This document shows, piece after piece, positions 1-6,987 of a DNA stretch of 7,033 bases. The first letter of the stretch is position 1, and every line of letters begins with the position of its first letter. The notes beneath the pieces were generated by a model that saw only the letters and a program-made list of their open reading frames with translations, was not told the DNA's origin and searched no databases. This DNA comes from Methanosarcinaceae archaeon UBA470 (lineage in GTDB: Archaea; Halobacteriota; Methanosarcinia; Methanosarcinales; Methanosarcinaceae): the NCBI GenBank assembly GCA_002508425.1, contig DAKU01000166.1, positions 1 to 7,033 of the forward strand. The letters are read 5' to 3'. A program made the translations under genes and the position numbers.

Positions 1-2
1 AT

Positions 3-344
3 TCACCTCATTTAGCAAGAATTGCCATTCCTTTAGTATTATTGATAGTCTCTACTATTTTCTTAGTTGCTTTAAGGAAATTAAAGTCCATAGGTCCGGT
101 TGACACCTCAGAAATAATTCGGCTAGAAAAAATAGCTGACCTTGCAAAGTTTAACAGCTGGATAAGTCAAGGAGAAATACCTGTTGAATATACAGATTTG
201 AAAGAAGTAAAGTTAACTTCCCTTCAAGGACTTGTGGATACAGCTTCTGAGATGGATATGAGGGTTATCCATGACAGCAAAGAAGGTATCTATTTCACTA
301 TCCATGATGGAGTAATATATACTTTCTATGAATCGGAACTGTAG
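3..344 (+). CDS. C-terminal part of a DUF5305-like membrane protein (5' end outside window)
   Basis: The frame is open to the left edge of the window, so this is the 3' end of a longer gene; the TTG at 42 lies inside a membrane helix and is not a credible start. The visible part (113 residues) opens with a hydrophobic segment (roughly residues 6-24), then a basic stretch (ALRKLK), then a cytoplasmic tail of about 85 residues. That tail has the pattern I associate with archaeal DUF5305 proteins: a W-I-x-x-G-x-(I/L)-P element (SWISQGEIP), then a 'SLQGLVDTA' helix, a 'RVIHD' strand and a terminal 'YFTIHDGVIYTFYE' hairpin. Members usually have two membrane helices flanking an extracytoplasmic domain and often sit beside an archaeal signal peptidase gene, which here would lie outside the window. 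Their biochemical role is unknown. The family call is from memory of the pattern and moderately secure; that this is a real gene end is secure. Confidence 0.72.
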   Translation, partial: SPHLARIAIPLVLLIVSTIFLVALRKLKSIGPVDTSEIIRLEKIADLAKFNSWISQGEIPVEYTDLKEVKLTSLQGLVDTASEMDMRVIHDSKEGIYFTIHDGVIYTFYESEL

Positions 345-407
345 TCATTTTGATGCAAATTAATCTTTTACTGTGCAGATAGCGGTGATTGCAAGGGTTA
401 AAACGTT

Positions 408-436
408 AAATAATTTATAATTTAATTATATTATTT
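408..436. repeat. AT-rich imperfect inverted repeat
   Basis: The left arm AAATAAT-TT-ATAAT (408-421) and the right arm ATTATATTATTT (425-436) are complementary over 12 bases, with a two-base bulge and a three-base loop. It lies between the DUF5305-like gene and the kinase promoter. It could be a weak hairpin at the upstream transcript's 3' end or a site for a DNA-binding protein, but sequence this AT-rich produces such repeats by chance. Confidence 0.3.
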
Positions 437-442
437 ACCCCC

Positions 443-460
443 AAAAACTTTATATTTATA
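443..460 (+). promoter_or_regulatory. Putative archaeal BRE/TATA promoter for the histidine kinase
   Basis: A purine-rich AAAAAC element (BRE-like, 443-448) directly precedes TTTATATTTATA (449-460), a good match to the archaeal BRE/TATA arrangement. With the usual spacing of about 25 bases, transcription would start near 480-486, giving a 5' leader of roughly 135 nt before the ATG at 622. Long leaders are common in Methanosarcinales. The rest of the spacer is also AT-rich, so the exact start remains an inference. Confidence 0.5.
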
Positions 461-621
461 CATAATCTGAATATATTACACAAAGAACCTGTAATTTGTC
501 GATAATATGAATCTGATCAAACTGAGAAAAGCAAACAGATTGAAAAAAGGCTATCAATTTACTATGAATTGTTATTCTGTTAGTAATATATGCACTTTTT
601 GTCTATCGGATGGTTATTCTC

Positions 622-2769
622 ATGAAAATCCGCAATAAGACTTTGGCTATTCTGGGGATAACTTTTGTTTGCCTGGTTCTATTCTTATCCTTCACTGCTG
701 ACCAGATAATTGGAAATAGTTTTGAAAAACTGGAACAAGAGGAAGTTACAAAGAACATTGCAAGAGCAACTGCAGCAATGGATGCACAATCTGAAAATCT
801 TGAAATTATTGCAAGTGATTGGGGACAGTGGGATGACACATATTACTTCTTACTTGGTCAATCAGAGTATTATGTCGCCAATAACCTTGGTGTTGATACA
901 ATTGCCAATCTTCGGCTAGATGCAATGCTTTTTTACGATACGGATGGTCACTTGTACCAAGTTGTCGGTGTTAATCCTGATACTTATGAAGAAAAGAATG
1001 CACCAATTGGTTTATTGCAAACTATTGCTTCTAATAAAAAGCTTTTTTCTAAACCACTAAATCTCAGTTATATGAGTGGAATAATTAATACACCAGAAGG
1101 ACCGGCATTGATTGCATCTAATCCCATAACTAAAAGCTTAGATGTTGATTCTGTTGCAGGTACTATTGTCGTTGTAAGATATCTGGATTCGAATCTGATT
1201 CGGGAAATTGAACAAGATATTCAGTTAGCAATATCTCTTGAATCGTTTAGTCCAGATTTACAGGTTGACCATTCAAGTATTCACTATGTAAATGATACAA
1301 CAGTAATAGGAACTGAGATTTTAAATGATATCGATGGCAAACCAGCACAGTTCTTAGATATTGAAATACCCAGGGCAATTCATCAGCATGGTGTTTATGT
1401 TCTCAGGTATATGTTCTATGCAATTATTGGCGTTGGAGTAGTATATTTTGTTGTTCTTATGCTCTCTGTAGATAAGTCGTTGTTGTCTCGGATGTCCTTA
1501 CTAAATAAGAATCTCAAAACGATTACTGTTGATGGATCACTGTCTTCCCGTGTAAAGATTGAAGGAGATGATGAACTAACTGAACTAGCAGATAATATAA
1601 ACTACATGTTAGAATCACTAGAAGAAAATGACAAAAGGATTCAACAGATCGAACTTGAAAATAAGATAAAATTTGAAAAAGTTTTCTTAAATACGATATG
1701 TGGTGTTCTTATAATAGATGCTGATACTCATATTATAGTCGAAACCAATCCCGTTGCTGCAAATCTTATAGGCTTAAAAGAAGAAGAAATAATTGGGAAT
1801 ATTTGCCATAAATTTGTCTGCCCTGCTGAAAAAGAGAAGTGTCCGATTACTGACTTGGGTTTTGTTGTTGATAAATCAGAACGGATGATCCTAAATAAGA
1901 ATGGAAAAACCATTCCAATTTTGAAATCTGTAATACCTGTAAGAATTTCGGGAAAGGACTATCTGATAGAAAGTTTTATGGATCTAACAACAATAAAAAA
2001 AGCTGAAGAGGATTTAGTCCAGGAAAAGATCATTGCAGAATCAGCAAATCGTGCTAAAAGCACTTTCCTTGCAAACATGAGTCACGAACTACGGACACCT
2101 CTCAATTCTATTATAGGTTTTTCCGATATTATTATTGAGGGTATGACAGGAGAGATCAATGATGAACAATCGAAATTCTTAGGCTACATCTCAGCAAGTG
2201 GACATCATTTATTATCACTTATTAATAACATACTTGACCTTTCTAAGATAGAGGCTGGTAAGTTTGATTTGAATATGGAGCCTGTTTTTATTGAAAGCTT
2301 GTTTGCAGAAGTTAAGGAATTGATCTTACCGCTTGCCATTAAAAAGTCAATCAAGGTTAATTTTTCAACTGATAGTAAAATAACAGAAATATGTGCTGAT
2401 AGGATACGATTAAAACAGATCCTCTTTAATCTACTGAGTAATGCTATCAAATTCACTCCCAAAGATGGAAAGGTAGATGTCTTTGCTGAGCTTGTTTCGG
2501 ACAGAATAAGAGTTTCAGTAAAAGATACTGGAATTGGAATATCTGAAGATAATAAAAAAGAATTGTTCCACCCATTTGCACAACTGAATTCAGCAAAAAG
2601 TAGCCGATATGAAGGAACGGGACTTGGTCTTTCCCTTGTTAAAAAGTTCGTGGAATTACATAATGGTAAAGTCTGGTTTGAGAGTGAACTGGGAAAAGGC
2701 TCAACTTTTATTTTCGAGTTACCTTTGGATAGCGGTTGTGAGAAAACAATTTCGGAAAATTCAGATTAA
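622..2769 (+). CDS. Membrane sensor histidine kinase, CHASE4-HAMP-PAS-HisKA-HATPase_c
   Basis: A 715-residue two-component sensor kinase. Numbering from ATG 622: membrane helix 1 at about 7-24; an extracytoplasmic CHASE4 sensor at about 28-260 with the hallmark D66-W-G-Q-W-D-D-T-Y motif; membrane helix 2 at about 264-286; HAMP at about 287-338 with a D-E-L-T-E-L-A motif; PAS at about 343-455; HisKA with phospho-acceptor His488 in SHELRTPLN; and HATPase_c with N-box Asn603/Asn607, G1 box D635-T-G-I-G and G2 box G665-T-G-L-G-L. All catalytic boxes are intact, so it should autophosphorylate. The PAS carries C-H-x3-C-P-A-E-x3-C-P (Cys395, Cys400, Cys407), suggesting redox or metal sensitivity. 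No receiver domain is fused and no response regulator is nearby, so its partner is unknown. ATG 622 is preferred over ATG 610 because GGATGG at 608-613 is an imperfect Shine-Dalgarno eight bases upstream and 'MKIRNKTL' is a typical start for this type. The ligand cannot be deduced. Confidence 0.93.
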   Translation: MKIRNKTLAILGITFVCLVLFLSFTADQIIGNSFEKLEQEEVTKNIARATAAMDAQSENLEIIASDWGQWDDTYYFLLGQSEYYVANNLGVDTIANLRLDAMLFYDTDGHLYQVVGVNPDTYEEKNAPIGLLQTIASNKKLFSKPLNLSYMSGIINTPEGPALIASNPITKSLDVDSVAGTIVVVRYLDSNLIREIEQDIQLAISLESFSPDLQVDHSSIHYVNDTTVIGTEILNDIDGKPAQFLDIEIPRAIHQHGVYVLRYMFYAIIGVGVVYFVVLMLSVDKSLLSRMSLLNKNLKTITVDGSLSSRVKIEGDDELTELADNINYMLESLEENDKRIQQIELENKIKFEKVFLNTICGVLIIDADTHIIVETNPVAANLIGLKEEEIIGNICHKFVCPAEKEKCPITDLGFVVDKSERMILNKNGKTIPILKSVIPVRISGKDYLIESFMDLTTIKKAEEDLVQEKIIAESANRAKSTFLANMSHELRTPLNSIIGFSDIIIEGMTGEINDEQSKFLGYISASGHHLLSLINNILDLSKIEAGKFDLNMEPVFIESLFAEVKELILPLAIKKSIKVNFSTDSKITEICADRIRLKQILFNLLSNAIKFTPKDGKVDVFAELVSDRIRVSVKDTGIGISEDNKKELFHPFAQLNSAKSSRYEGTGLGLSLVKKFVELHNGKVWFESELGKGSTFIFELPLDSGCEKTISENSD

Positions 2770-2773
2770 TCTG
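2762..2773. repeat. Perfect 12-bp palindrome over the kinase stop codon
   Basis: CAGATTAATCTG is a perfect inverted repeat that spans the TAA stop (2767-2769). A further copy of the half-site, ACAGATT, occurs at 2806-2812 and can pair over seven bases with AATCTGT at 2768-2774, immediately before a T-tract. It may be a protein-binding site or part of a terminator-like structure; chance is not excluded. Confidence 0.4.
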
Positions 2774-2870
2774 TAGCTTTAATATCCAGTATAGTACATT
2801 AGAAAACAGATTTTTATATTTCCATTTCGTTATATACTTATCTTGTTTCTATCTTACCCCTTTTTATCTT
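2768..2870 (+). terminator. Putative T-rich transcription terminator region of the kinase gene
   Basis: AATCTGT (2768-2774) and ACAGATT (2806-2812) can form a seven-pair stem with a 31-base loop, followed directly by T-rich sequence with T5 at 2811-2815. A second T5 lies at 2861-2865 after ACCCC. Archaeal RNA polymerase terminates at oligo-T tracts with or without a hairpin, so this is a plausible end for the kinase transcript. Read-through into mprF is equally possible, as the T runs are short. Confidence 0.35.
2803..2838 (+). promoter_or_regulatory. Weak candidate promoter for the mprF-antiporter operon
   Basis: Two TATA-like elements lie here: TTTTTATAT (2811-2819), preceded by the A-rich BRE-like AAAACAGA (2803-2810), and TTATATACT (2830-2838). 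Either would start transcription at about 2840-2865 and leave a leader of about 85-105 nt that includes the ribosome binding site at 2936. A third AT-rich element, TTAATATAA near 2914, is too close to the start codon because it would exclude that binding site from the transcript. The same sequence may instead act in termination. Confidence 0.28.
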
Positions 2871-2935
2871 CTCCACTAACGTCCAAAACTTGAGTAAATG
2901 TCAAATACCATCATTAATATAATAGTATTTATTTC

Positions 2936-2940
2936 AGGTG
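2936..2940 (+). promoter_or_regulatory. Ribosome binding site for mprF that supports a TTG start
   Basis: AGGTG lies seven bases before the TTG at 2948. It matches the GGAGGTGATCC complement of the archaeal 16S rRNA 3' end. The frame has a stop at 2915 and no ATG or GTG between that stop and 2948, which makes TTG the best start. Confidence 0.6.
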
Positions 2941-2947
2941 TATTATA

Positions 2948-5521
2948 TTGATTCAGAAAAAGAAGTTGTTGTATCAGGAGATCTTAAAAAAGATAAGCTA
3001 TTTGGTGCCAATTGCCATTTTTGCGCTTTCACTATGGCTCCTGAACAGGCAGCTTCATTCTCTTCAATTACATGAGGTTCTAAAGAGTTTTACAAGTATT
3101 GAGCCATCAAGTGTGGTTCTGGCATCTGCATTTACATTTTTAAGTTATATTGCTCTTATTAGTTATGATTTTCTGGCCATGCGATATATAGGTCAATCTG
3201 TTTCATATAAAAAAATACTCCAATCATCTTTCACAAGTACCTCTATCAGTTATACTATTGGTTTTAATCCCTTTACAGGCAGTTCACTGCGATATAGATT
3301 ATATTCTGCCTATGGGCTCACATTGCTTCAAATAAGTAAGATCATTACGTTCTGTAGCACAACTTTCTGGCTCGGCGTATGCTTTGTAGGAGGTTTTCTG
3401 TTAACCTTCTATCCAATTGATTTACCATCATCACTTTCTTTTTACGAGATATTTCTAAAGACACTAGGTGTTTGTTTACTGCTATTCCTAATGATTTATC
3501 TGGTTCTTTGCTTGCAGCAAAAGACTCTCAGAATAAAGGGAGATGAAATTCAATTCCCCGCTATAAGGACTGTCCTTATACAGATTCTCCTGTCATCTTT
3601 CGACTCTATTTTTGCAGGCAGCGCATTATATTTCTTGCTATCTCAGAGTGGAGAGGTCTCTTTTCCATATGTTATAGCAATGTTCTTAGTGGCACAGACC
3701 ATTGCATACATAACTACCATTCCAGGTGGATTGGGAGTTTTCGAAGCTATCATGCTCTTTGCACTTGCTCCTCATTTAGCCCTCGGAGATATTGTTGTTG
3801 CTCTTGTGATGTTCAGGATCGTGTATTATCTTACACCTTTCCTGGTTGGATTGATCATTCTCTCATATAGCGAGTTCAATGCAAGAAGAGAGATACTGGT
3901 AAATTTGCAGAAAAAAACATATCTTACATTCTCTGCATTTACACCTCAGATATTTGCTGTGCTTACTTTTTTTGCAGGGGTGGTACTTCTTTTCTCGGAA
4001 GCACTACCTGCCCAGATGGAAGGCATGCGTGTTATATCAAAAATAGTTCCTTTATCTTTGATAGAATCTTCCAGCTTGCTTAGCAGTATGATAGGCGCCT
4101 TGCTTCTTATTCTGGCGAATGGATTGTGGAAGAGGATCGATGGAGCGTATCTTTTATCAGTGGTAATATTGTTCCTGGGAAGTATTTTTTCCATTCTGAA
4201 AGGTTTGAACTACGTAGAATCAGGTATCCTATTTGCCATATTTTTACTTTTATTGCCTCAAAGAAAGCATTTTTACAGGAAGTCATCACTGCTGAACCAG
4301 TCCTTCAGCAGAGACAATATTATTGCTATTGCAGTTGTTGTTCTGAGCTTCGTATGGCTTGGTCTCTTCGCACATGAGCATGTGGAATACTCGGAAGAAT
4401 TGTTATGGCAGTTTGGAACTAACATGCATGTATCCAGGTTCCTCAGGTCAGTTGTAGGGATATCCATTGTGTTAGCTATTTTTGGCGTAATGAGACTGCT
4501 TGGTGGTTCCAGTAAAGACCTAAAATTCCCGGATAAAGAGGAAATGGCTACAGTTAAGGAAATTGTTAAGACAAGTACTGACACTAATGGAAATCTTGTT
4601 CTGCTTGAAGATAAGTATGTGTTGTTCGATGAGACGAAAAATACATTCATTATGTACGGGATATCTGGAAAAAGCTGGATATGTATGGGTGATCCAATAG
4701 GAAACAGTAAAAATGTAAAAGAACTTATATGGGATTTTCATGAAATGGCAAACCTTCACCAAGGCTGGACTGTATTTTATGAAGTAAGCGAGAAATATAT
4801 TCCTTACTATCTGGATATCGGTCTGGCGTTAATCAAGATCGGTGAGGAGGCAAAAGTCAAGCTTTCAGAGTTCAGTCTTGAGGGTAGTGCTGGAAAAGAT
4901 TTCCGATATTCAATAAAACGTATGGAAAAAGATGGCTTCCATTTTGAGATCATGCAAGCGGAGGATATTCCAAACCATATCCAGGAACTTAAAAGCATAT
5001 CAGATGCCTGGCTGGAAATAAAGAACACGAAAGAAAAGAGTTTTTCAATGGGGTCCTTTGATATAGAATATCTAACCAATTTCACTCTTGCAATAATATA
5101 TAAAGATGATCAGATAGCTGCTTTTGCAAATGTCTGGATGGCAGACAATAAGGAGGAGATGGCTATCGACCTTATGCGTTATGATCCCAATATATCGAAC
5201 ACAACTATGGAATATCTCTTCACCAAGCTCATGTTATGGGGAAAGGAAAATGAGTTCCAGTACTTTTCACTGGGTATGTCACCGCTATCTGGCCTTGAGA
5301 ACAGGACACTCGCACCCTTATGGAACAAAATTGGTTCTACAATTTTTACGCATGGGGAATATTTCTACAACTTTAAGGGTCTTCGAGCATACAAAGAAAA
5401 ATTTAATCCGATATGGGAACCCCGCTATATAGCTTTGCCAAAAGGGATCAAGCAAATGTTCGTCCTGAAGGACATTGCTCTGTTAATCTCAGGAGGAACG
5501 AAAGAGATATTTACGAAATGA
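2948..5521 (+). CDS. mprF: MprF-type bifunctional aminoacyl-phospholipid synthase/flippase
   Basis: A full-length 857-residue protein of the phosphatidylglycerol lysyltransferase family; bacterial members are about 840-870 residues. The first ~515 residues are multi-pass membrane. The LPG_synthase_TM (flippase) part is recognisable from N107-P-F-T-G-S-S-L-R-Y-R-L-Y and P259-G-G-L-G-V-F-E. From about residue 520 follows a soluble GNAT-like synthase domain (LPG_synthase_C/DUF2156), with D741-L-M-R-Y and a C-terminal 'YNFKGLRAYKEKFNPIWEPRY' block typical of active enzymes. The family transfers an amino acid from aminoacyl-tRNA to an anionic phospholipid headgroup and flips the product, reducing negative surface charge. 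In an archaeon the acceptor would presumably be archaetidylglycerol; lysine, alanine or another amino acid cannot be distinguished here. Translation starts at TTG with a Shine-Dalgarno at 2936. The stop overlaps the next gene's ATG by four bases, indicating coupling. No frameshift or missing conserved block was seen. Confidence 0.9.
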   Translation: MIQKKKLLYQEILKKISYLVPIAIFALSLWLLNRQLHSLQLHEVLKSFTSIEPSSVVLASAFTFLSYIALISYDFLAMRYIGQSVSYKKILQSSFTSTSISYTIGFNPFTGSSLRYRLYSAYGLTLLQISKIITFCSTTFWLGVCFVGGFLLTFYPIDLPSSLSFYEIFLKTLGVCLLLFLMIYLVLCLQQKTLRIKGDEIQFPAIRTVLIQILLSSFDSIFAGSALYFLLSQSGEVSFPYVIAMFLVAQTIAYITTIPGGLGVFEAIMLFALAPHLALGDIVVALVMFRIVYYLTPFLVGLIILSYSEFNARREILVNLQKKTYLTFSAFTPQIFAVLTFFAGVVLLFSEALPAQMEGMRVISKIVPLSLIESSSLLSSMIGALLLILANGLWKRIDGAYLLSVVILFLGSIFSILKGLNYVESGILFAIFLLLLPQRKHFYRKSSLLNQSFSRDNIIAIAVVVLSFVWLGLFAHEHVEYSEELLWQFGTNMHVSRFLRSVVGISIVLAIFGVMRLLGGSSKDLKFPDKEEMATVKEIVKTSTDTNGNLVLLEDKYVLFDETKNTFIMYGISGKSWICMGDPIGNSKNVKELIWDFHEMANLHQGWTVFYEVSEKYIPYYLDIGLALIKIGEEAKVKLSEFSLEGSAGKDFRYSIKRMEKDGFHFEIMQAEDIPNHIQELKSISDAWLEIKNTKEKSFSMGSFDIEYLTNFTLAIIYKDDQIAAFANVWMADNKEEMAIDLMRYDPNISNTTMEYLFTKLMLWGKENEFQYFSLGMSPLSGLENRTLAPLWNKIGSTIFTHGEYFYNFKGLRAYKEKFNPIWEPRYIALPKGIKQMFVLKDIALLISGGTKEIFTK
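5491..5496 (+). promoter_or_regulatory. Strong Shine-Dalgarno-like AGGAGG inside the mprF 3' end
   Basis: AGGAGG lies 21 bases before the antiporter ATG at 5518, well beyond usual spacing. It may help hold or reload ribosomes at the ATGA overlap, or simply be Gly-Gly-coding sequence in mprF. No ATG, GTG or TTG in the antiporter frame sits at normal distance; only an ATT at 5509 does. Confidence 0.3.
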
Positions 5522-6987
5522 AGAGTATAAGCATCTTGATGAGAAATCATGTGCACAGAAATATTCTTTTTTACTTGATAGTCAATAGTCTATTTATTTT
5601 AATGGTTTTCTTTATCATTATTCAGGGTCAGCATTTAGAGTCCATTTCAATTGATAGTCCTGATAATGTAATAAAGAGCCAAAATCATCTCTTTGCATAC
5701 GAAGATCTTGGAACAACAATAGGCAGAACTTTAGCTAATAATTTATCTCATCCTCTTAGCCTTATGTTTTTACAAATTGCGATTATAGTGTCGATGGCCC
5801 GACTGTTTGGATTCTTTTGTTCTAAAATAGGTCAACCAACTGTGATAGGTGAAATGACAGCCGGAATTGTGTTAGGACCATCGGTATTGGGAATGTGGTG
5901 GCCGCAGTTAAGCAGTTTTTTGTTCAGCCCTGCCTCATTGAGCTGGTTGGAAACACTTAGTAACCTGGGTTTGGTTCTTTTTGTGTTCATCGTTGGGCTG
6001 GAACTTGATTCCAATTTGCTGAAAAATAAAGCGCAGACTGCTGTTATCGTAAGCCATGCAAGCATTGTCGCACCTTTCTTTTTAGGAGTCTGCTTGGCAT
6101 ACTTTTTGTACACTGGTTTTGCTCCTCAAGGAATTTCTTTTCTCTCTTTCAGCTTGTTCATGGGAATTGCTATGAGCCTAACTGCTTTTCCCGTATTGGC
6201 TAGAATCATCCAGGAACGCAAGCTGACCCAGTCCTCTCTTGGCACGCTGGCACTGACCTGTGCTGCAGCCGATGATGTTACAGCATGGTGCTTGCTGGCG
6301 GCTGTTGTGAGTATAATCAGGGCTGAAACAATAATGACTTTCATTGTTACTGTTTTGCTGTCGATATTTTATATTTTGTTCATGATTTACTTTATGCGCC
6401 CCCTCCTGCAACGGTTGGGTGACAAATATGTTACTAAGGGATACGTGAGGAAAGGGTTTATTGCAGCACTATTTATCGTGTTGTTTTTATCAGCTTTTGC
6501 CACCGAGACAATTGGCATTCACGCTCTTTTCGGAGCCTTTCTGGCAGGAATCATCATGCCTACCCAAACAGATTTCAGGCTATCTTTTATTTCCCGTATA
6601 GAAGATGTAAGCCTGGTAATATTATTACCTTTGTTCTTTGCTATCACTGGCCTTAAAACTCAATTGGGTCTGCTAAATGCAGGTCATCTGTGGGTCATCT
6701 GTGGTTTGATTATTCTGGTAGCAGTGATGGGGAAGTTTGGTGGTAGTGCAGTAGCAGCCCGTTTTACTGGCCAGTCCTGGGCTAACTCTCTGGCCTTGGG
6801 AGCGCTGATGAATACACGAGGATTAATAGAACTGGTTATTCTAAGTATAGGATATGATCTAGGGATTTTGACTCCCACTGTCTTTACCATGATGGTCATT
6901 ATGGCTCTGGTAACTACATTCATGACCCGTCCTATGCTGTGGGTTATTGAACGCTTTTTCCCGAATGCAGATTTAAAGGGTGGCTAA
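5518..6987 (+). CDS. CPA2-family cation:proton antiporter (Kef/NapA-like, without regulatory domain)
   Basis: A 489-residue antiporter of the monovalent cation:proton antiporter-2 family (Na_H_Exchanger fold). It begins with an extra N-terminal helix (about 16-37) and a short polar segment (about 38-78). The transporter core then carries I104-G-Q-P-T-V-I-G-E, T222-A-F-P-V-L-A-R, the ion-binding A-A-D252-D253 pair, 'GIHALFGAFLAGIIMP', a core lysine Lys406 in GKFGGS and M431-N-T-R-G-L-I-E-L. The DD pair is typical of electrogenic antiporters such as NapA; eukaryotic CHX and other electroneutral types usually have ND. No C-terminal RCK/TrkA_N domain follows, unlike KefB/KefC, so glutathione-gated potassium efflux is unlikely. 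Na+ versus K+ cannot be told. ATG 5518 overlaps the mprF stop as ATGA. The frame stays open upstream to 5413, but that stretch is out-of-frame mprF coding sequence, so it was not included. ATG 5539 is an alternative start. Confidence 0.9.
   Translation: MKSISILMRNHVHRNILFYLIVNSLFILMVFFIIIQGQHLESISIDSPDNVIKSQNHLFAYEDLGTTIGRTLANNLSHPLSLMFLQIAIIVSMARLFGFFCSKIGQPTVIGEMTAGIVLGPSVLGMWWPQLSSFLFSPASLSWLETLSNLGLVLFVFIVGLELDSNLLKNKAQTAVIVSHASIVAPFFLGVCLAYFLYTGFAPQGISFLSFSLFMGIAMSLTAFPVLARIIQERKLTQSSLGTLALTCAAADDVTAWCLLAAVVSIIRAETIMTFIVTVLLSIFYILFMIYFMRPLLQRLGDKYVTKGYVRKGFIAALFIVLFLSAFATETIGIHALFGAFLAGIIMPTQTDFRLSFISRIEDVSLVILLPLFFAITGLKTQLGLLNAGHLWVICGLIILVAVMGKFGGSAVAARFTGQSWANSLALGALMNTRGLIELVILSIGYDLGILTPTVFTMMVIMALVTTFMTRPMLWVIERFFPNADLKGG

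Noticed and set aside
42..344. A stand-alone 100-residue protein starting at TTG 42
   Set aside because: The frame stays open to the window edge and TTG 42 falls inside a hydrophobic helix, so this is the tail of a larger protein.
610..621. Kinase start at ATG 610
   Set aside because: There is no Shine-Dalgarno upstream of it, whereas ATG 622 has GGATGG at good spacing and a typical N-terminus; it remains a possible alternative.
622..2769. Hybrid histidine kinase with fused receiver
   Set aside because: The protein ends about 25 residues after the 'GKGSTFIFELPL' strand of the ATPase domain, with no room for a receiver.
4273..4650. A 125-residue reading frame on the minus strand
   Set aside because: It lies wholly inside mprF, is low-complexity (Ser/Thr/Leu-rich) as expected for an antisense shadow, and resembles no family.
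5124..5432. A 102-residue plus-strand frame within mprF
   Set aside because: It overlaps the conserved synthase domain of mprF in another frame and shows no protein-like features.
5413..5517. N-terminal extension of the antiporter to ATG 5413
   Set aside because: It overlaps mprF by more than 100 bases in another frame, has no membrane or family features, and the ATGA overlap at 5518 is a more natural start.
5518..6987. Glutathione-gated potassium efflux system KefB/KefC
   Set aside because: There is no C-terminal RCK/KTN domain and no ancillary KefF/KefG flavoprotein gene is present in the window.
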